A DNA stretch of 8,509 bases from JBDTOX01 sp039933015. Lineage in GTDB: Bacteria; Pseudomonadota; Gammaproteobacteria; Burkholderiales; Methylophilaceae. Both the position numbers and the translations under genes were made by a program. The notes beneath the pieces are model-generated. The model searched no databases and was not told the origin of the DNA. It worked only from the letters and a program-made list of their open reading frames with translations. Below are positions 1-6,696 of this stretch, one piece after another (position 1 is the stretch's first letter; each line of letters starts with the position of its first letter). The DNA is taken from positions 1 through 8,509 of the forward strand of contig JBDTOX010000175.1 of assembly GCA_039933015.1 (NCBI GenBank), in the 5' to 3' direction.

Positions 1-106
1 AGCCCAGCGCATCCATCTCGGCGCGACTCATGGGCAGGATAGGCGATGCGCCAAAACGCTTTGCCCAGTAAGGACGATAGTTGTGAATAGAGCGGGTTAT
101 TTCCAT
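1..106 (-). CDS. ygiQ: YgiQ family radical SAM protein, N-terminal fragment
   Basis: This is the first 35 codons of a gene that runs off the left edge. The peptide begins MEITRSIHNYRPYWAKRFG and continues with LPMSRAEMDALG. The pattern PYW...FG..P.LPMSR.EMD.LG matches, from memory, the N-terminus of the YgiQ family (UPF0313), large radical SAM proteins of roughly 700 residues whose biochemical role is not well settled. The radical SAM cysteine motif lies later in the protein and outside the window. The ATG at 106-104 is the only good start: an in-frame stop lies five codons upstream (121-119), with no other ATG or GTG between. No strong Shine-Dalgarno sequence precedes it. The gene is divergent from the efflux operon and shares the intergenic region with it. 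Confidence is good for the family and limited only by the short length seen. Confidence 0.8.
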   Translation of the reverse strand, partial: MEITRSIHNYRPYWAKRFGASPILPMSRAEMDALG

Positions 107-184
107 AAGGCGGACATTTTACTCTTTAAATGGGCCGGAACGAAATGCAATTAAGCCAATTCCATTAATAAAGTTAGATACTTA

Positions 185-228
185 GCATCGCGGCGATGCA
201 TCGCAGGCGGCGGCTACTTATGTAGCCG
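185..228. repeat. Two adjacent perfect inverted repeats (tandem hairpins)
   Basis: Arm GCATCG at 185-190 pairs with CGATGC at 194-199 around a 3-base spacer. Arm CGGCTAC at 211-217 pairs with GTAGCCG at 222-228 around the 4-base loop TTAT. Both stems are perfect and GC-rich, and they lie 11 bases apart. Neither is followed by a T-run on either strand, so they are not classic intrinsic terminators. They are over 300 bases from the efflux start codon and about 80 bases upstream of the ygiQ-like start. They could be a small dispersed repeat element, a structured leader or a protein binding site; the sequence alone does not decide. Confidence 0.5.
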
Positions 229-383
229 GTGTTAAGTGGTGACCCTGCTCTAACTGCAGGAAGATGGCAGGCAGCCTAAATCAATAACCAGTACGAAAAA
301 CATGCTTGTCATACGGCGCTTTGATTCCAGATGAACGTGCAATGTCTCGGCAAATGCTCGCCACAGAAGAGGAAGCGCCAAAT

Positions 384-505
384 TGCCTGTCAGAAACAGG
401 CGTCACTTGTGTGAAGCGGAAACAACGCTCGCATTGCAAAATCGTCGTCCCACTCGCGCTTGATTCCCTATATTATTTACACTCTTCAAGTGCCTGGATT
501 CAGGC
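384..505. promoter_or_regulatory. Pair of TGCCTG...CAGGC inverted repeats upstream of the efflux operon
   Basis: Two short inverted repeats use the same arms. The first has GCCTGT at 385-390 and ACAGGC at 396-401 with a 5-base spacer. The second has GCCTG at 492-496 and CAGGC at 501-505 with a 4-base spacer. Both begin TGCCTG on the plus strand. Their centres are about 105 bases apart, near ten helical turns, and the second ends 36 bases before the channel gene start. This is compatible with a pair of operator sites, or with leader RNA hairpins. No regulator gene is visible nearby and the spacers differ in length, so the regulatory reading is speculative. Confidence 0.25.
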
Positions 506-541
506 TGGCAGAGCTGACATGCATAGCGTACTGATTTAAGG

Positions 542-1906
542 ATGAATTTCTCAAAAAGATTTTTAGGGTTCTTAATGCTATCCCTGTTGTCGGGATGCAC
601 GATTTATCAGCCCAAACCTTTACAGACCGCAGATCTTGACCTGCGCATGCAGCCTCCCAGCCACGAGACCATAGCGCTTGATGCCGCAAAACTTCAGCAC
701 CCCCGTCTGAAACCGATCAAGCTTGATTTCTCGGCACCGCTTACCGAAGATGAATTAGCCGTTATTGCCGTTCTCATCAACCCCAGCTTGAAAGCCTTGC
801 GCGTGCGCGAGCAGGTGGCCGAAGCGCAGGTTTTCGCAGCTGGGCTGTTACCCGACCCGCAACTATCGATCGGGCTGGATTTTCCATCCAGTGGCGGGCC
901 CAATCTGGTCCCCGCCTACGCGCTTGGCTTGAATTGGCCTATTGCTGCGTTGTTTACACGCCCGGCAGAAAAGCATATTGCCGAGGCGCAAGCCCGCCAG
1001 GTTCATTACGACATTGCCTGGCAAGAGTGGCTTATATCGAATCAGGTCCGCTTGCTGGCGCGGCGCATAAGTTATTTGAAACGCCAGCTACTGCTCGCAC
1101 AACAGGCAAGTGAGATTGCAAAACACCTGTTCGATATCACCAAGAAAAATGTAGATGCAGGCGATGCCAAGATAGACGAGCTCGCTTTGCGTAATGTCGC
1201 TTTTCTGGACGCAGAGGACCGTTCGCTGAGTCTGGCGCGGGATGTAGAAAAAACACGCCAGGATCTGAACCTGGCCTTGGGTTTGCCGCCGGGCGAACCA
1301 ATTGAACTCGCTGAAATACCATCTTATCCATTGCAACTCAATAATGCAGCTACGCTATTTGCCAGCGCCAAGGCGCAAAGGTTGGATCTGCTGGCGCTGC
1401 AAGCCGGTTATGAAAGCCAGGAGGCGAGCTTGTACCGTGCCACTTTGGCACAGTATCCCGGCTTCAGCCTCGGCCTGACCCGCGCGCGCGACACCAGCGA
1501 TGTGCATACGCACGGCGTAGGCATTAGCCTGGATATTCCCCTGTTTAATCGCAATCGCGGCAATATTGCCATGGCCAGCGCTACCCGCGAGCAACTGCAT
1601 GAGGAGTACGTGGCCCGCCTGCAACAGACTCGCGGGGATATTGCCACGCTGGTGGCAGATATCGAGCACATTGATCAGGAGCGTATTGCCTTGAGTATGC
1701 AGCTACCAGAATTGGCGCGTGAGGAAGCAGTGTTACGCAATGCCGCGCAAACCCGCGATGTGACCCTGACTGCCTACGAAGCCGTGCGCGGAACTTTGCT
1801 GGATAAGCAACTCAAGCTACTGGGTCTTGAACAACTGCGCGCGGAACAGCAAATAGCCTTACAGCTCAGTGTTGGCGCATCCCTTAACCCTCGAGACCAG
1901 CCATGA
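542..1906 (+). CDS. CzcC-like outer membrane factor lipoprotein (RND efflux channel, TolC/OEP family)
   Basis: This 454-residue protein would form the trimeric outer-membrane channel of a tripartite efflux pump, carrying substrate from the adaptor and permease to the outside. The N-terminus is a lipoprotein signal: basic residues K5-R6, a hydrophobic stretch, then the lipobox LSGC with the acylated Cys at position 19. The rest is rich in long Ala/Leu/Gln/Glu helices, as expected for the two outer-membrane efflux protein repeats. The signature ...LDIPLFNRNRGNIA.A (PLFNRNRG at about 333-340) is typical of the CzcC/CusC/OEP group. Length fits the family. The ATG at 542 is chosen because it gives the complete signal peptide; AAGG sits only about one base upstream, so the ribosome binding site is poor. 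It is the first gene of a three-gene operon, and its TGA overlaps the next ATG. CzcC is the family resemblance; the substrate is not known. Confidence 0.88.
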   Translation: MNFSKRFLGFLMLSLLSGCTIYQPKPLQTADLDLRMQPPSHETIALDAAKLQHPRLKPIKLDFSAPLTEDELAVIAVLINPSLKALRVREQVAEAQVFAAGLLPDPQLSIGLDFPSSGGPNLVPAYALGLNWPIAALFTRPAEKHIAEAQARQVHYDIAWQEWLISNQVRLLARRISYLKRQLLLAQQASEIAKHLFDITKKNVDAGDAKIDELALRNVAFLDAEDRSLSLARDVEKTRQDLNLALGLPPGEPIELAEIPSYPLQLNNAATLFASAKAQRLDLLALQAGYESQEASLYRATLAQYPGFSLGLTRARDTSDVHTHGVGISLDIPLFNRNRGNIAMASATREQLHEEYVARLQQTRGDIATLVADIEHIDQERIALSMQLPELAREEAVLRNAAQTRDVTLTAYEAVRGTLLDKQLKLLGLEQLRAEQQIALQLSVGASLNPRDQP

Positions 1907-2964
1907 CATATCGCTATATATCGCCCGGATTCTTGTTACTTCTATGTCTTTACGGCAGCCAGGCCAATGCCGACTCATCGGCCTCGGCACCCAGGCCGCC
2001 TGCTGTTTCCGCCATGGTCCAGACCAGCACGGCCAAGCTCAATCGCATGAGCGACAGCATGACAGTGTATGGCACCGTCGAATATGCGCCGGAGCAGTCG
2101 CGTGTGCTTGATGTGCAGGGTGAGGGCATTATTAACAAGGTGATGGTCGCCGCCGGCCAGAAAGTTCGCAAAGGCGATGCCCTGCTGGAATTAACAGCTA
2201 GCGTGAATGCGCAGACAGAGCTCGACAACGCCCAGATTGCTGTCAAATTTGCCCAAAAGGATCTGCAGCGTCTGAGGGATTTACGCACGCGCCAACTGGC
2301 TACCAACCTCGACGTACAGACCGCAGAAGAAACCCTGGCCAAAGCGGAAACCACATTTTCCAGCGCGCACAAACGCCAAGGCGGCGGCAACGTGCGCGTA
2401 CTGAGAGCTGAAATGGATGGCATTGTCGACCAGGTGAATGTACGTCAAGGGGAAATAGCCGCCGCTGGCGCGCCTTTGATACGCCTGGCCAAGGGCGATC
2501 AGCTGCGCGTGCGCCTGGGCGTTGAGGCAGAAGACCTGTCGCGTCTGCATGAAGGGTTGCTGGTGCATATCATGCCGCTGCATCATGGTGCGCAGCCTAG
2601 CTCTGGTCGAATACAACAAATTTACCGGCAGATTGACCCGAAAACACGCCTGGCCGAGATTGTTGTCACTTTACCAAGCGCCCCTGGGCTTTTCCCTGGC
2701 GCCATGGTTAAAGGAGAAATCGTGCTGGCCCAGCAAACCGTATTGACTGTGCCCAGAAGCGCTGTATTGTCGCGCAATGGCAAAAATTATGTGTTCCTGG
2801 CCAAAGACATGCGTGCCACATTACGCTGGGTAGAGACCGGAAACGACAATGGCAGCAATATCGAAATCCGGCGCGGCCTGAACGCCGGAGATGTAGTGGT
2901 CAGCCTTGGCAACTATGAGCTGGAAAACGGCATGGCGCTGCGCGTTCAGGAGCAACATCCGTGA
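1903..2964 (+). CDS. CzcB-like periplasmic adaptor subunit (RND membrane fusion protein)
   Basis: This 353-residue protein is the periplasmic adaptor linking the RND permease to the outer-membrane channel. A secretory signal covers residues 1-23 (cleavage probably after ANA). The expected modules follow in order: a first lipoyl half near 66-97 (GEGIINKVMVAAGQKVRKGDALLEL), an alpha-hairpin near 103-160 rich in Ala, Gln, Glu and Lys, a second lipoyl half near 167-197 (EMDGIVDQVNVRQGEIAAAGAPLIRLA), a beta-barrel domain near 200-280, and a membrane-proximal domain to the C-terminus with VPRSAVLSRNGKNYVF. It has no His-rich or Met-rich metal-binding stretch like those in some heavy-metal adaptors, so a metal substrate is not supported by this protein itself. 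The ATG overlaps the upstream stop as ATGA, and only a weak GAGA-like site precedes it, which suggests translational coupling. The family is clear; the substrate is unknown. Confidence 0.88.
   Translation: MTYRYISPGFLLLLCLYGSQANADSSASAPRPPAVSAMVQTSTAKLNRMSDSMTVYGTVEYAPEQSRVLDVQGEGIINKVMVAAGQKVRKGDALLELTASVNAQTELDNAQIAVKFAQKDLQRLRDLRTRQLATNLDVQTAEETLAKAETTFSSAHKRQGGGNVRVLRAEMDGIVDQVNVRQGEIAAAGAPLIRLAKGDQLRVRLGVEAEDLSRLHEGLLVHIMPLHHGAQPSSGRIQQIYRQIDPKTRLAEIVVTLPSAPGLFPGAMVKGEIVLAQQTVLTVPRSAVLSRNGKNYVFLAKDMRATLRWVETGNDNGSNIEIRRGLNAGDVVVSLGNYELENGMALRVQEQHP
2948..2952 (+). promoter_or_regulatory. Ribosome binding site for the GTG-initiated RND permease
   Basis: AGGAG lies 8 bases before the GTG at 2961, inside the end of the adaptor gene. 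It decides the unusual GTG start, which also gives a GTGA overlap with the adaptor stop codon and places a proper cytoplasmic N-terminus ahead of TM1. Confidence 0.7.
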
Positions 2965-5900
2965 AAGACTGGCTGCAACTACATCGCCTGTCGCTGCTGT
3001 TTTTACTGCTGATTGCTGCACTGGGTGGCGGCCTGGCTGCCTGGAATTTGCCCGTAGGCCTTTTTCCCAACATTGATTTCCCGCGCATAGTAGTCAATAT
3101 CGATGCGGGCGACCGCCCCGTTGACCGCATGGTGGTGGAGGTCACGCAGCCCCTGGAGAAAGCCTTGCGGGCCGTGCCGGAAGTACAGGGCATACGCACC
3201 ACCAGCTCCCGTGGTAGCGCCGATCTGTCCATTAGTTTTGCCTGGGGCACCAACATGGTGACTGCCCTGCTGCAAGTGCAGGCGGCGGTAAACCAGTCCT
3301 TGCCGGGCTTGCCTGCCGGAACACGATTTCTGGCAAGGCGCATGGATCCGACGGTATTCCCCATGCTGGGCCTGGCCTTAACCTCAAAGAAAACTGATCT
3401 GGTGTCGTTACGTGACTTTGCCTATTACCGTTTACGGCCCAGATTAACCGCCATAGAAAATGTCGCCAGCGTTGAAGTGCTGGGCGGCCGCCAGACGGAA
3501 TATCAGGTCATCGTCAATCCCGCCAAGCTGCAGGCGATGGATTTGACGCTGGCAGATGTAGCGCAAGCGTTGACGGCCTCCAACATCCTGACAGCCGTAG
3601 GCCGGTTGGAAGACCATTACCGCCTTTATCTGACTTTGTCCGACACGCGCCTGCACAATCTGGAGGAAATAAAACATACCATTTTGCGCAGCGGCGCCAA
3701 TGGCGTAGTCGACCTCGCCGATGTGGCGGAAATCCGCGCGGGCGAACTGCCGGAGTGGACACGTGTCAGTGCCAATGGACATGACGCGGTATTGGTCAAT
3801 ATCCTGCAACAGCGTGGTGCCAATACTCTGCAAATAGCCAAGGATGTAAAAGCGGCCTTATCTTCTTTTGCCAAGCAGACCCCGCCTGACACAGACATCA
3901 GGATTTACTACGACCAATCTGAGCTGGTTGCCGCAGCGGCCAGCAGCGTGCGCGATGCCATCCTGATAGGCGCCTTGCTGGCCGCGATCATCCTGTTTGC
4001 GTTCCTGAGAACATGGCGCATTACCCTGGTAGTTGCCATTGTCCTGCCCAGCGTGCTGGTCAGCACCATGCTGCTGTTACACGCCTTCAACCAGACCTTT
4101 AATATCATGACGTTGGGCGGTATGGCAGCCGCCGTAGGGCTGATCGTAGATGATACCGTGGTCATGCTGGAGCACATCATGCGCAGGCTTACCGAATCGG
4201 CCCGATCTGGCTATAACACAGTACTAGGCGGAGCCATGGAAATGGCGCGACCATTATGGGGTTCATCGCTGGCAACGCTGGTCGTTTTCCTGCCATTGGC
4301 ATTCCTGGGCGGTGTTGCCGGCGGGTTTTTCAAGGCGCTGGCATTGACCATGGCCGCCAGCCTTGCCATTTCATTTATCGTTGCCATGCTGGTAGTGCCA
4401 TTATTGGCCGATGCGCTGCTAAACCGCAAATCAGCAGAAAAACTGGAAGCTGTGGGCCCGCTGATGTCCAGGCTGCGGCATCATTACGGGCACTTCATGG
4501 CCCGACTGCTCAAACATCCGCTGTGGGCCTTGCCTGTCATTCTCATGTTCATGGCGCTGGGCTACCTGGCTTACGCCAATCTGGGATCCGGATTCATGCC
4601 GCAAATGGATGAAGGCGGCTTTATCCTTGATTATAAAAGCCCTCCGGGCACCTCACTCACTGAGACCGACCGTATATTGCGCCAGGTAGAGGTCATCATC
4701 GTGAAGACGCCGGAAGTTAATGGCTATTCCCGGCGTACCGGACTCGCTCTGGGCGGCAGTATTACCGAAGCCAATGAGGGCGATTTTTTCATCCATCTGA
4801 AGCCTGCGCCACGGCGAAATATCGAAGCCATCATGGCAGAGATACGAGAATCTGTAGAAACCCAAGTCCCGGGATTTCGTATCGAAACCGCCCAGTTGAT
4901 GGAAGACCTGATTGGGGATTTAACAGCGGTACCACAGCCCATAGAAGTCAAACTGTTCGGCGATGACAGCGGCGTTTTGAGAAAAATAGCGCCACAAGTT
5001 GCCGAGCGCCTGCAAAAAATCTCCGGCGTGGTTGAAGTATTCAATGGCATCAGAATTGCCGGAGATGCCGTTGAAATCCGCGTAGACCGGGTCAGGGCCG
5101 CGATTGAAGGCATGGACCCGGACAACGTCACCAGGCAATTACAGGATATGGTGGGCGGCAATGTAGCGAGCCAAATCCAGGTAGGCGAAAAACTGGTGGG
5201 CTTGCGGGTGTGGGTCAACCAGGATTTAAGGGATCGTATTTCTGCCCTGCAGAATCTGAGGTTACGCGCGCCTGATGGGCATTACCTGCCGTTGAAACGC
5301 ATTGCCGAAATCAGCATTGTGGAAGGCCAGGCGCAGGAGCTGCGCGAGAACCTCAAGCCCATGGTGGCCGTGACCGGACGCATTGAGGGACGCGACCTCG
5401 GCTCTACCATGCGTGATGTGCAACAGGCACTAAGCTCGCTTTCGCTGCCGAATGGCGTCTATATTGAATATGGCGGGCTCTATAAAGAACAGCAGCGGTC
5501 CTTCCGGGATCTGACTATCGTTTTCCTGAGTGCGGTGTTACTGGTGGCAGCGTTGCTGCTTTATTTATACGAAGATATAGCCGTTGTGCTGAGCATTGTC
5601 ATTACGGCGCTTATTTCGCTCAGCGGCGTTTTCTGCGGGTTATGGTTAACCGGGGTGGAATTGAACATTTCATCCATGATGGGCATGACCATGGTGATCG
5701 GCATGGTCACAGAAATCGCAATTTTCTATTTTTCAGAACTCAAGCATCGCGACCATAGCAATGGCGACCCCATTGAAGCAGGCAAACTTCGCATGCGCCC
5801 TATCTTGATGTCTTCCATTATTGCAATACTTGCCTTGATGCCGCTCGCACTCGGCTTGGGCGCCGGTTCTGCCATGCAGAAACCGCTTGCCGTCGCCATC

Positions 5901-6002
5901 ATCTCCGGGCTGGTGGTAGCTGTGCCCCTCATACTGTTATTGATGCCCGCACTCCATGCATTGCTAGATAAAAAAGGTCTTGGAAAGTTAAGCACAGATT
6001 GA
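2961..6002 (+). CDS. RND-family efflux permease (CzcA/AcrB-type inner membrane pump)
   Basis: This 1013-residue protein is the proton-driven inner-membrane pump of the tripartite system. It has full RND architecture: TM1 near 9-29, a first large periplasmic porter region, TM2-TM6 near 330-487, TM7 near 521-541, a second periplasmic region, and TM8-TM12 near 850-1000. Recognisable RND motifs include GLFPNIDFPRI after TM1, the TM4 motif GGMAAAVGLIVDDTVVMLEHI, and GSGFMPQMDEGGF after TM7, which resembles the heavy-metal efflux branch. In TM4, D397 and D398 match the proton-relay Asp pair of AcrB (D407/D408), whereas CzcA-type pumps usually have VDG or VDA there. In TM10 the sequence GMVTEIAIFYFSE puts E918 where AcrB has Lys940. 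It is therefore neither a textbook CzcA nor a textbook AcrB, and I would not name the substrate. The gene starts at GTG and ends the operon; a strong hairpin terminator follows about 140 bases downstream. Confidence 0.92.
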   Translation: MKDWLQLHRLSLLFLLLIAALGGGLAAWNLPVGLFPNIDFPRIVVNIDAGDRPVDRMVVEVTQPLEKALRAVPEVQGIRTTSSRGSADLSISFAWGTNMVTALLQVQAAVNQSLPGLPAGTRFLARRMDPTVFPMLGLALTSKKTDLVSLRDFAYYRLRPRLTAIENVASVEVLGGRQTEYQVIVNPAKLQAMDLTLADVAQALTASNILTAVGRLEDHYRLYLTLSDTRLHNLEEIKHTILRSGANGVVDLADVAEIRAGELPEWTRVSANGHDAVLVNILQQRGANTLQIAKDVKAALSSFAKQTPPDTDIRIYYDQSELVAAAASSVRDAILIGALLAAIILFAFLRTWRITLVVAIVLPSVLVSTMLLLHAFNQTFNIMTLGGMAAAVGLIVDDTVVMLEHIMRRLTESARSGYNTVLGGAMEMARPLWGSSLATLVVFLPLAFLGGVAGGFFKALALTMAASLAISFIVAMLVVPLLADALLNRKSAEKLEAVGPLMSRLRHHYGHFMARLLKHPLWALPVILMFMALGYLAYANLGSGFMPQMDEGGFILDYKSPPGTSLTETDRILRQVEVIIVKTPEVNGYSRRTGLALGGSITEANEGDFFIHLKPAPRRNIEAIMAEIRESVETQVPGFRIETAQLMEDLIGDLTAVPQPIEVKLFGDDSGVLRKIAPQVAERLQKISGVVEVFNGIRIAGDAVEIRVDRVRAAIEGMDPDNVTRQLQDMVGGNVASQIQVGEKLVGLRVWVNQDLRDRISALQNLRLRAPDGHYLPLKRIAEISIVEGQAQELRENLKPMVAVTGRIEGRDLGSTMRDVQQALSSLSLPNGVYIEYGGLYKEQQRSFRDLTIVFLSAVLLVAALLLYLYEDIAVVLSIVITALISLSGVFCGLWLTGVELNISSMMGMTMVIGMVTEIAIFYFSELKHRDHSNGDPIEAGKLRMRPILMSSIIAILALMPLALGLGAGSAMQKPLAVAIISGLVVAVPLILLLMPALHALLDKKGLGKLSTD

Positions 6003-6199
6003 GATGTGCCAACTTACCGGGATGGTTGCTGCAAATGGGTATTATCGCGGTTGCCGAGTCAGCACAGCTAAATCCGGGCGACTTGTGTAAGGCTCACCGG
6101 TCAATTCAGCGGAGCGCAAACCTTAATACACGCTAAAACAAAAAAGCCGCAATCTGCGGCTTTTTGATACCAGCTAAAGCTTAAAAAAATCAAGCATGG
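6003..6199. other. Convergent intergenic region
   Basis: This is a 197-base gap between the end of the efflux operon and the end of the thioredoxin-like gene. It contains the shared hairpin terminator at 6141-6165 and nothing else I can recognise. Confidence 0.6.
6141..6165. terminator. Bidirectional intrinsic terminator
   Basis: The arm AAAAAGCCGCA at 6141-6151 pairs perfectly with TGCGGCTTTTT at 6155-6165 around a 3-base loop (ATC). The GC core is flanked by A5 on one side and T5 on the other, so it reads as a rho-independent terminator on both strands. It lies between the convergent efflux operon and the minus-strand thioredoxin-like gene and should serve both. Confidence 0.92.
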
Positions 6200-6571
6200 C
6201 TAGCCCTGCCTGGCATTTTCCCGCGCATAGTATGCACGCACCTCTGTCATATCGTAAGTGCGTGCCCATTCGATAATCTTTTCCAGCCCGGGTGCGCCAA
6301 TTTCACCTACTTGCGCATGTATGCCGGCTTGCTCGCGTATGACGAGGATGCCCGGGATTTTTTCCACTTCAAAATATTCGCCGATTTCCGGGTCGGCTTC
6401 TGTATTGACCATGCCAAAAATGATATCGGGATTTTTGTCCGCCGCGGCTTTGAAAACATCGGTAAAAGTAACGCAAGGCTCACACCACGTCGCCCAAAAA
6501 TCGACAATGACAAAATCATTATTGGTGATGGTTTGCTTGAAATTGGCTTTATTAAGTTCAACTACGGGCAT
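6200..6571 (-). CDS. Thioredoxin-family protein with WCEPC active site
   Basis: This 123-residue protein has a single thioredoxin fold. VIVDFWATWCEPCV carries the redox-active pair C30 and C33, the buried Asp (D24) sits in the usual place before the active site, and the cis-proline is P73 in KIPGILVI. No signal peptide is visible, so it is probably cytoplasmic and reduces disulfides. The middle of the motif is Glu-Pro rather than the Gly-Pro of classical thioredoxin, which may alter redox potential or partner choice. A charged helical tail of about 15 residues extends past the normal thioredoxin end. I start at the ATG at 6571 because AGGA lies 7 bases upstream and the protein then begins MPVVELNKANF, like the family. 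An in-frame ATG at 6601 would add ten residues but lacks a binding site. The partner protein is unknown. Confidence 0.85.
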   Translation of the reverse strand: MPVVELNKANFKQTITNNDFVIVDFWATWCEPCVTFTDVFKAAADKNPDIIFGMVNTEADPEIGEYFEVEKIPGILVIREQAGIHAQVGEIGAPGLEKIIEWARTYDMTEVRAYYARENARQG

Positions 6572-6632
6572 GATGCAATCCTGTTCATTGAGGAACATCA
6601 AATACTATCAGATGACATAGCGGATTTTGGAT

Positions 6633-6647
6633 AATTGCTTTGCAATT
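6633..6647. repeat. Small inverted repeat between the thioredoxin-like and nitroreductase genes
   Basis: AATTGC at 6633-6638 and GCAATT at 6642-6647 surround a 3-base TTT spacer. It lies in the 125-base gap after the nitroreductase stop and before the thioredoxin-like start. It is AT-rich with no following T-run on the minus strand, so it is a poor terminator; it could be an operator or chance. The gap suggests the thioredoxin-like gene may have its own promoter, but I see no convincing promoter boxes. Confidence 0.3.
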
Positions 6648-6696
6648 TTCACCATCTGGAGAAGATCATCCCAGCGGCTGCCCGCGACTTGGCAGG

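Larger units (their letters stand above)
107..541. other. Divergent intergenic region, no convincing gene
   Basis: These 435 bases separate the divergent ygiQ-like gene and the efflux operon, so promoters for both should lie here. I see several short perfect inverted repeats (listed separately) and an AT-rich patch at about 461-482 containing a TATATTAT-like stretch that could be a -10 region, but no convincing -35 box at normal spacing. An open frame from a TTG at 306 to a stop at 539 has no good ribosome binding site and no complete recognisable domain. Its middle faintly resembles the helix-turn-helix part of IS3-type transposase OrfA proteins (see findings). I do not call a gene here. Confidence 0.6.

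Noticed and set aside
211..240. Hairpin at 211-228 as an intrinsic terminator
   Set aside because: No T-run follows on either strand, and both neighbouring genes start rather than end here.
265..402. Possible NiCo (czcD-type) metal riboswitch upstream of the efflux operon, suggested by GGCAGCC and ACAGGC fragments
   Set aside because: The fragments occur in the wrong order and the four-way junction with its conserved core cannot be drawn from this sequence. A covariance-model search (Infernal with the czcD/NiCo Rfam model) would settle it; a hit above the gathering threshold would be needed.
306..539. 77-codon open frame in the leader of the efflux operon as a real small gene (for example a CzcI-like protein)
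   Set aside because: It starts at TTG without a ribosome binding site, has no signal peptide or Czc-type regulator features, and its composition does not read as a folded protein. At most it is a transposase relic.
1950..2423. 157-codon minus-strand open frame inside the adaptor gene
   Set aside because: It is antisense to a well-supported adaptor and has shadow-frame composition with many Ser, Arg and Leu.
2900..3364. 154-codon minus-strand open frame across the adaptor/permease junction
   Set aside because: It is antisense to two real genes and has low-complexity, Arg/Ser-rich composition with no recognisable domain.
4724..5218. 164-codon minus-strand open frame inside the RND permease
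   Set aside because: It is fully antisense to a clear RND permease, rich in Ser, Thr, Arg and Pro as expected of a shadow frame, and lacks a binding site or domain.
6572..6601. Upstream ATG start at 6601 for the thioredoxin-like protein
   Set aside because: There is no ribosome binding site before it and the extra ten residues do not match the family, while the ATG at 6571 has AGGA at good spacing.
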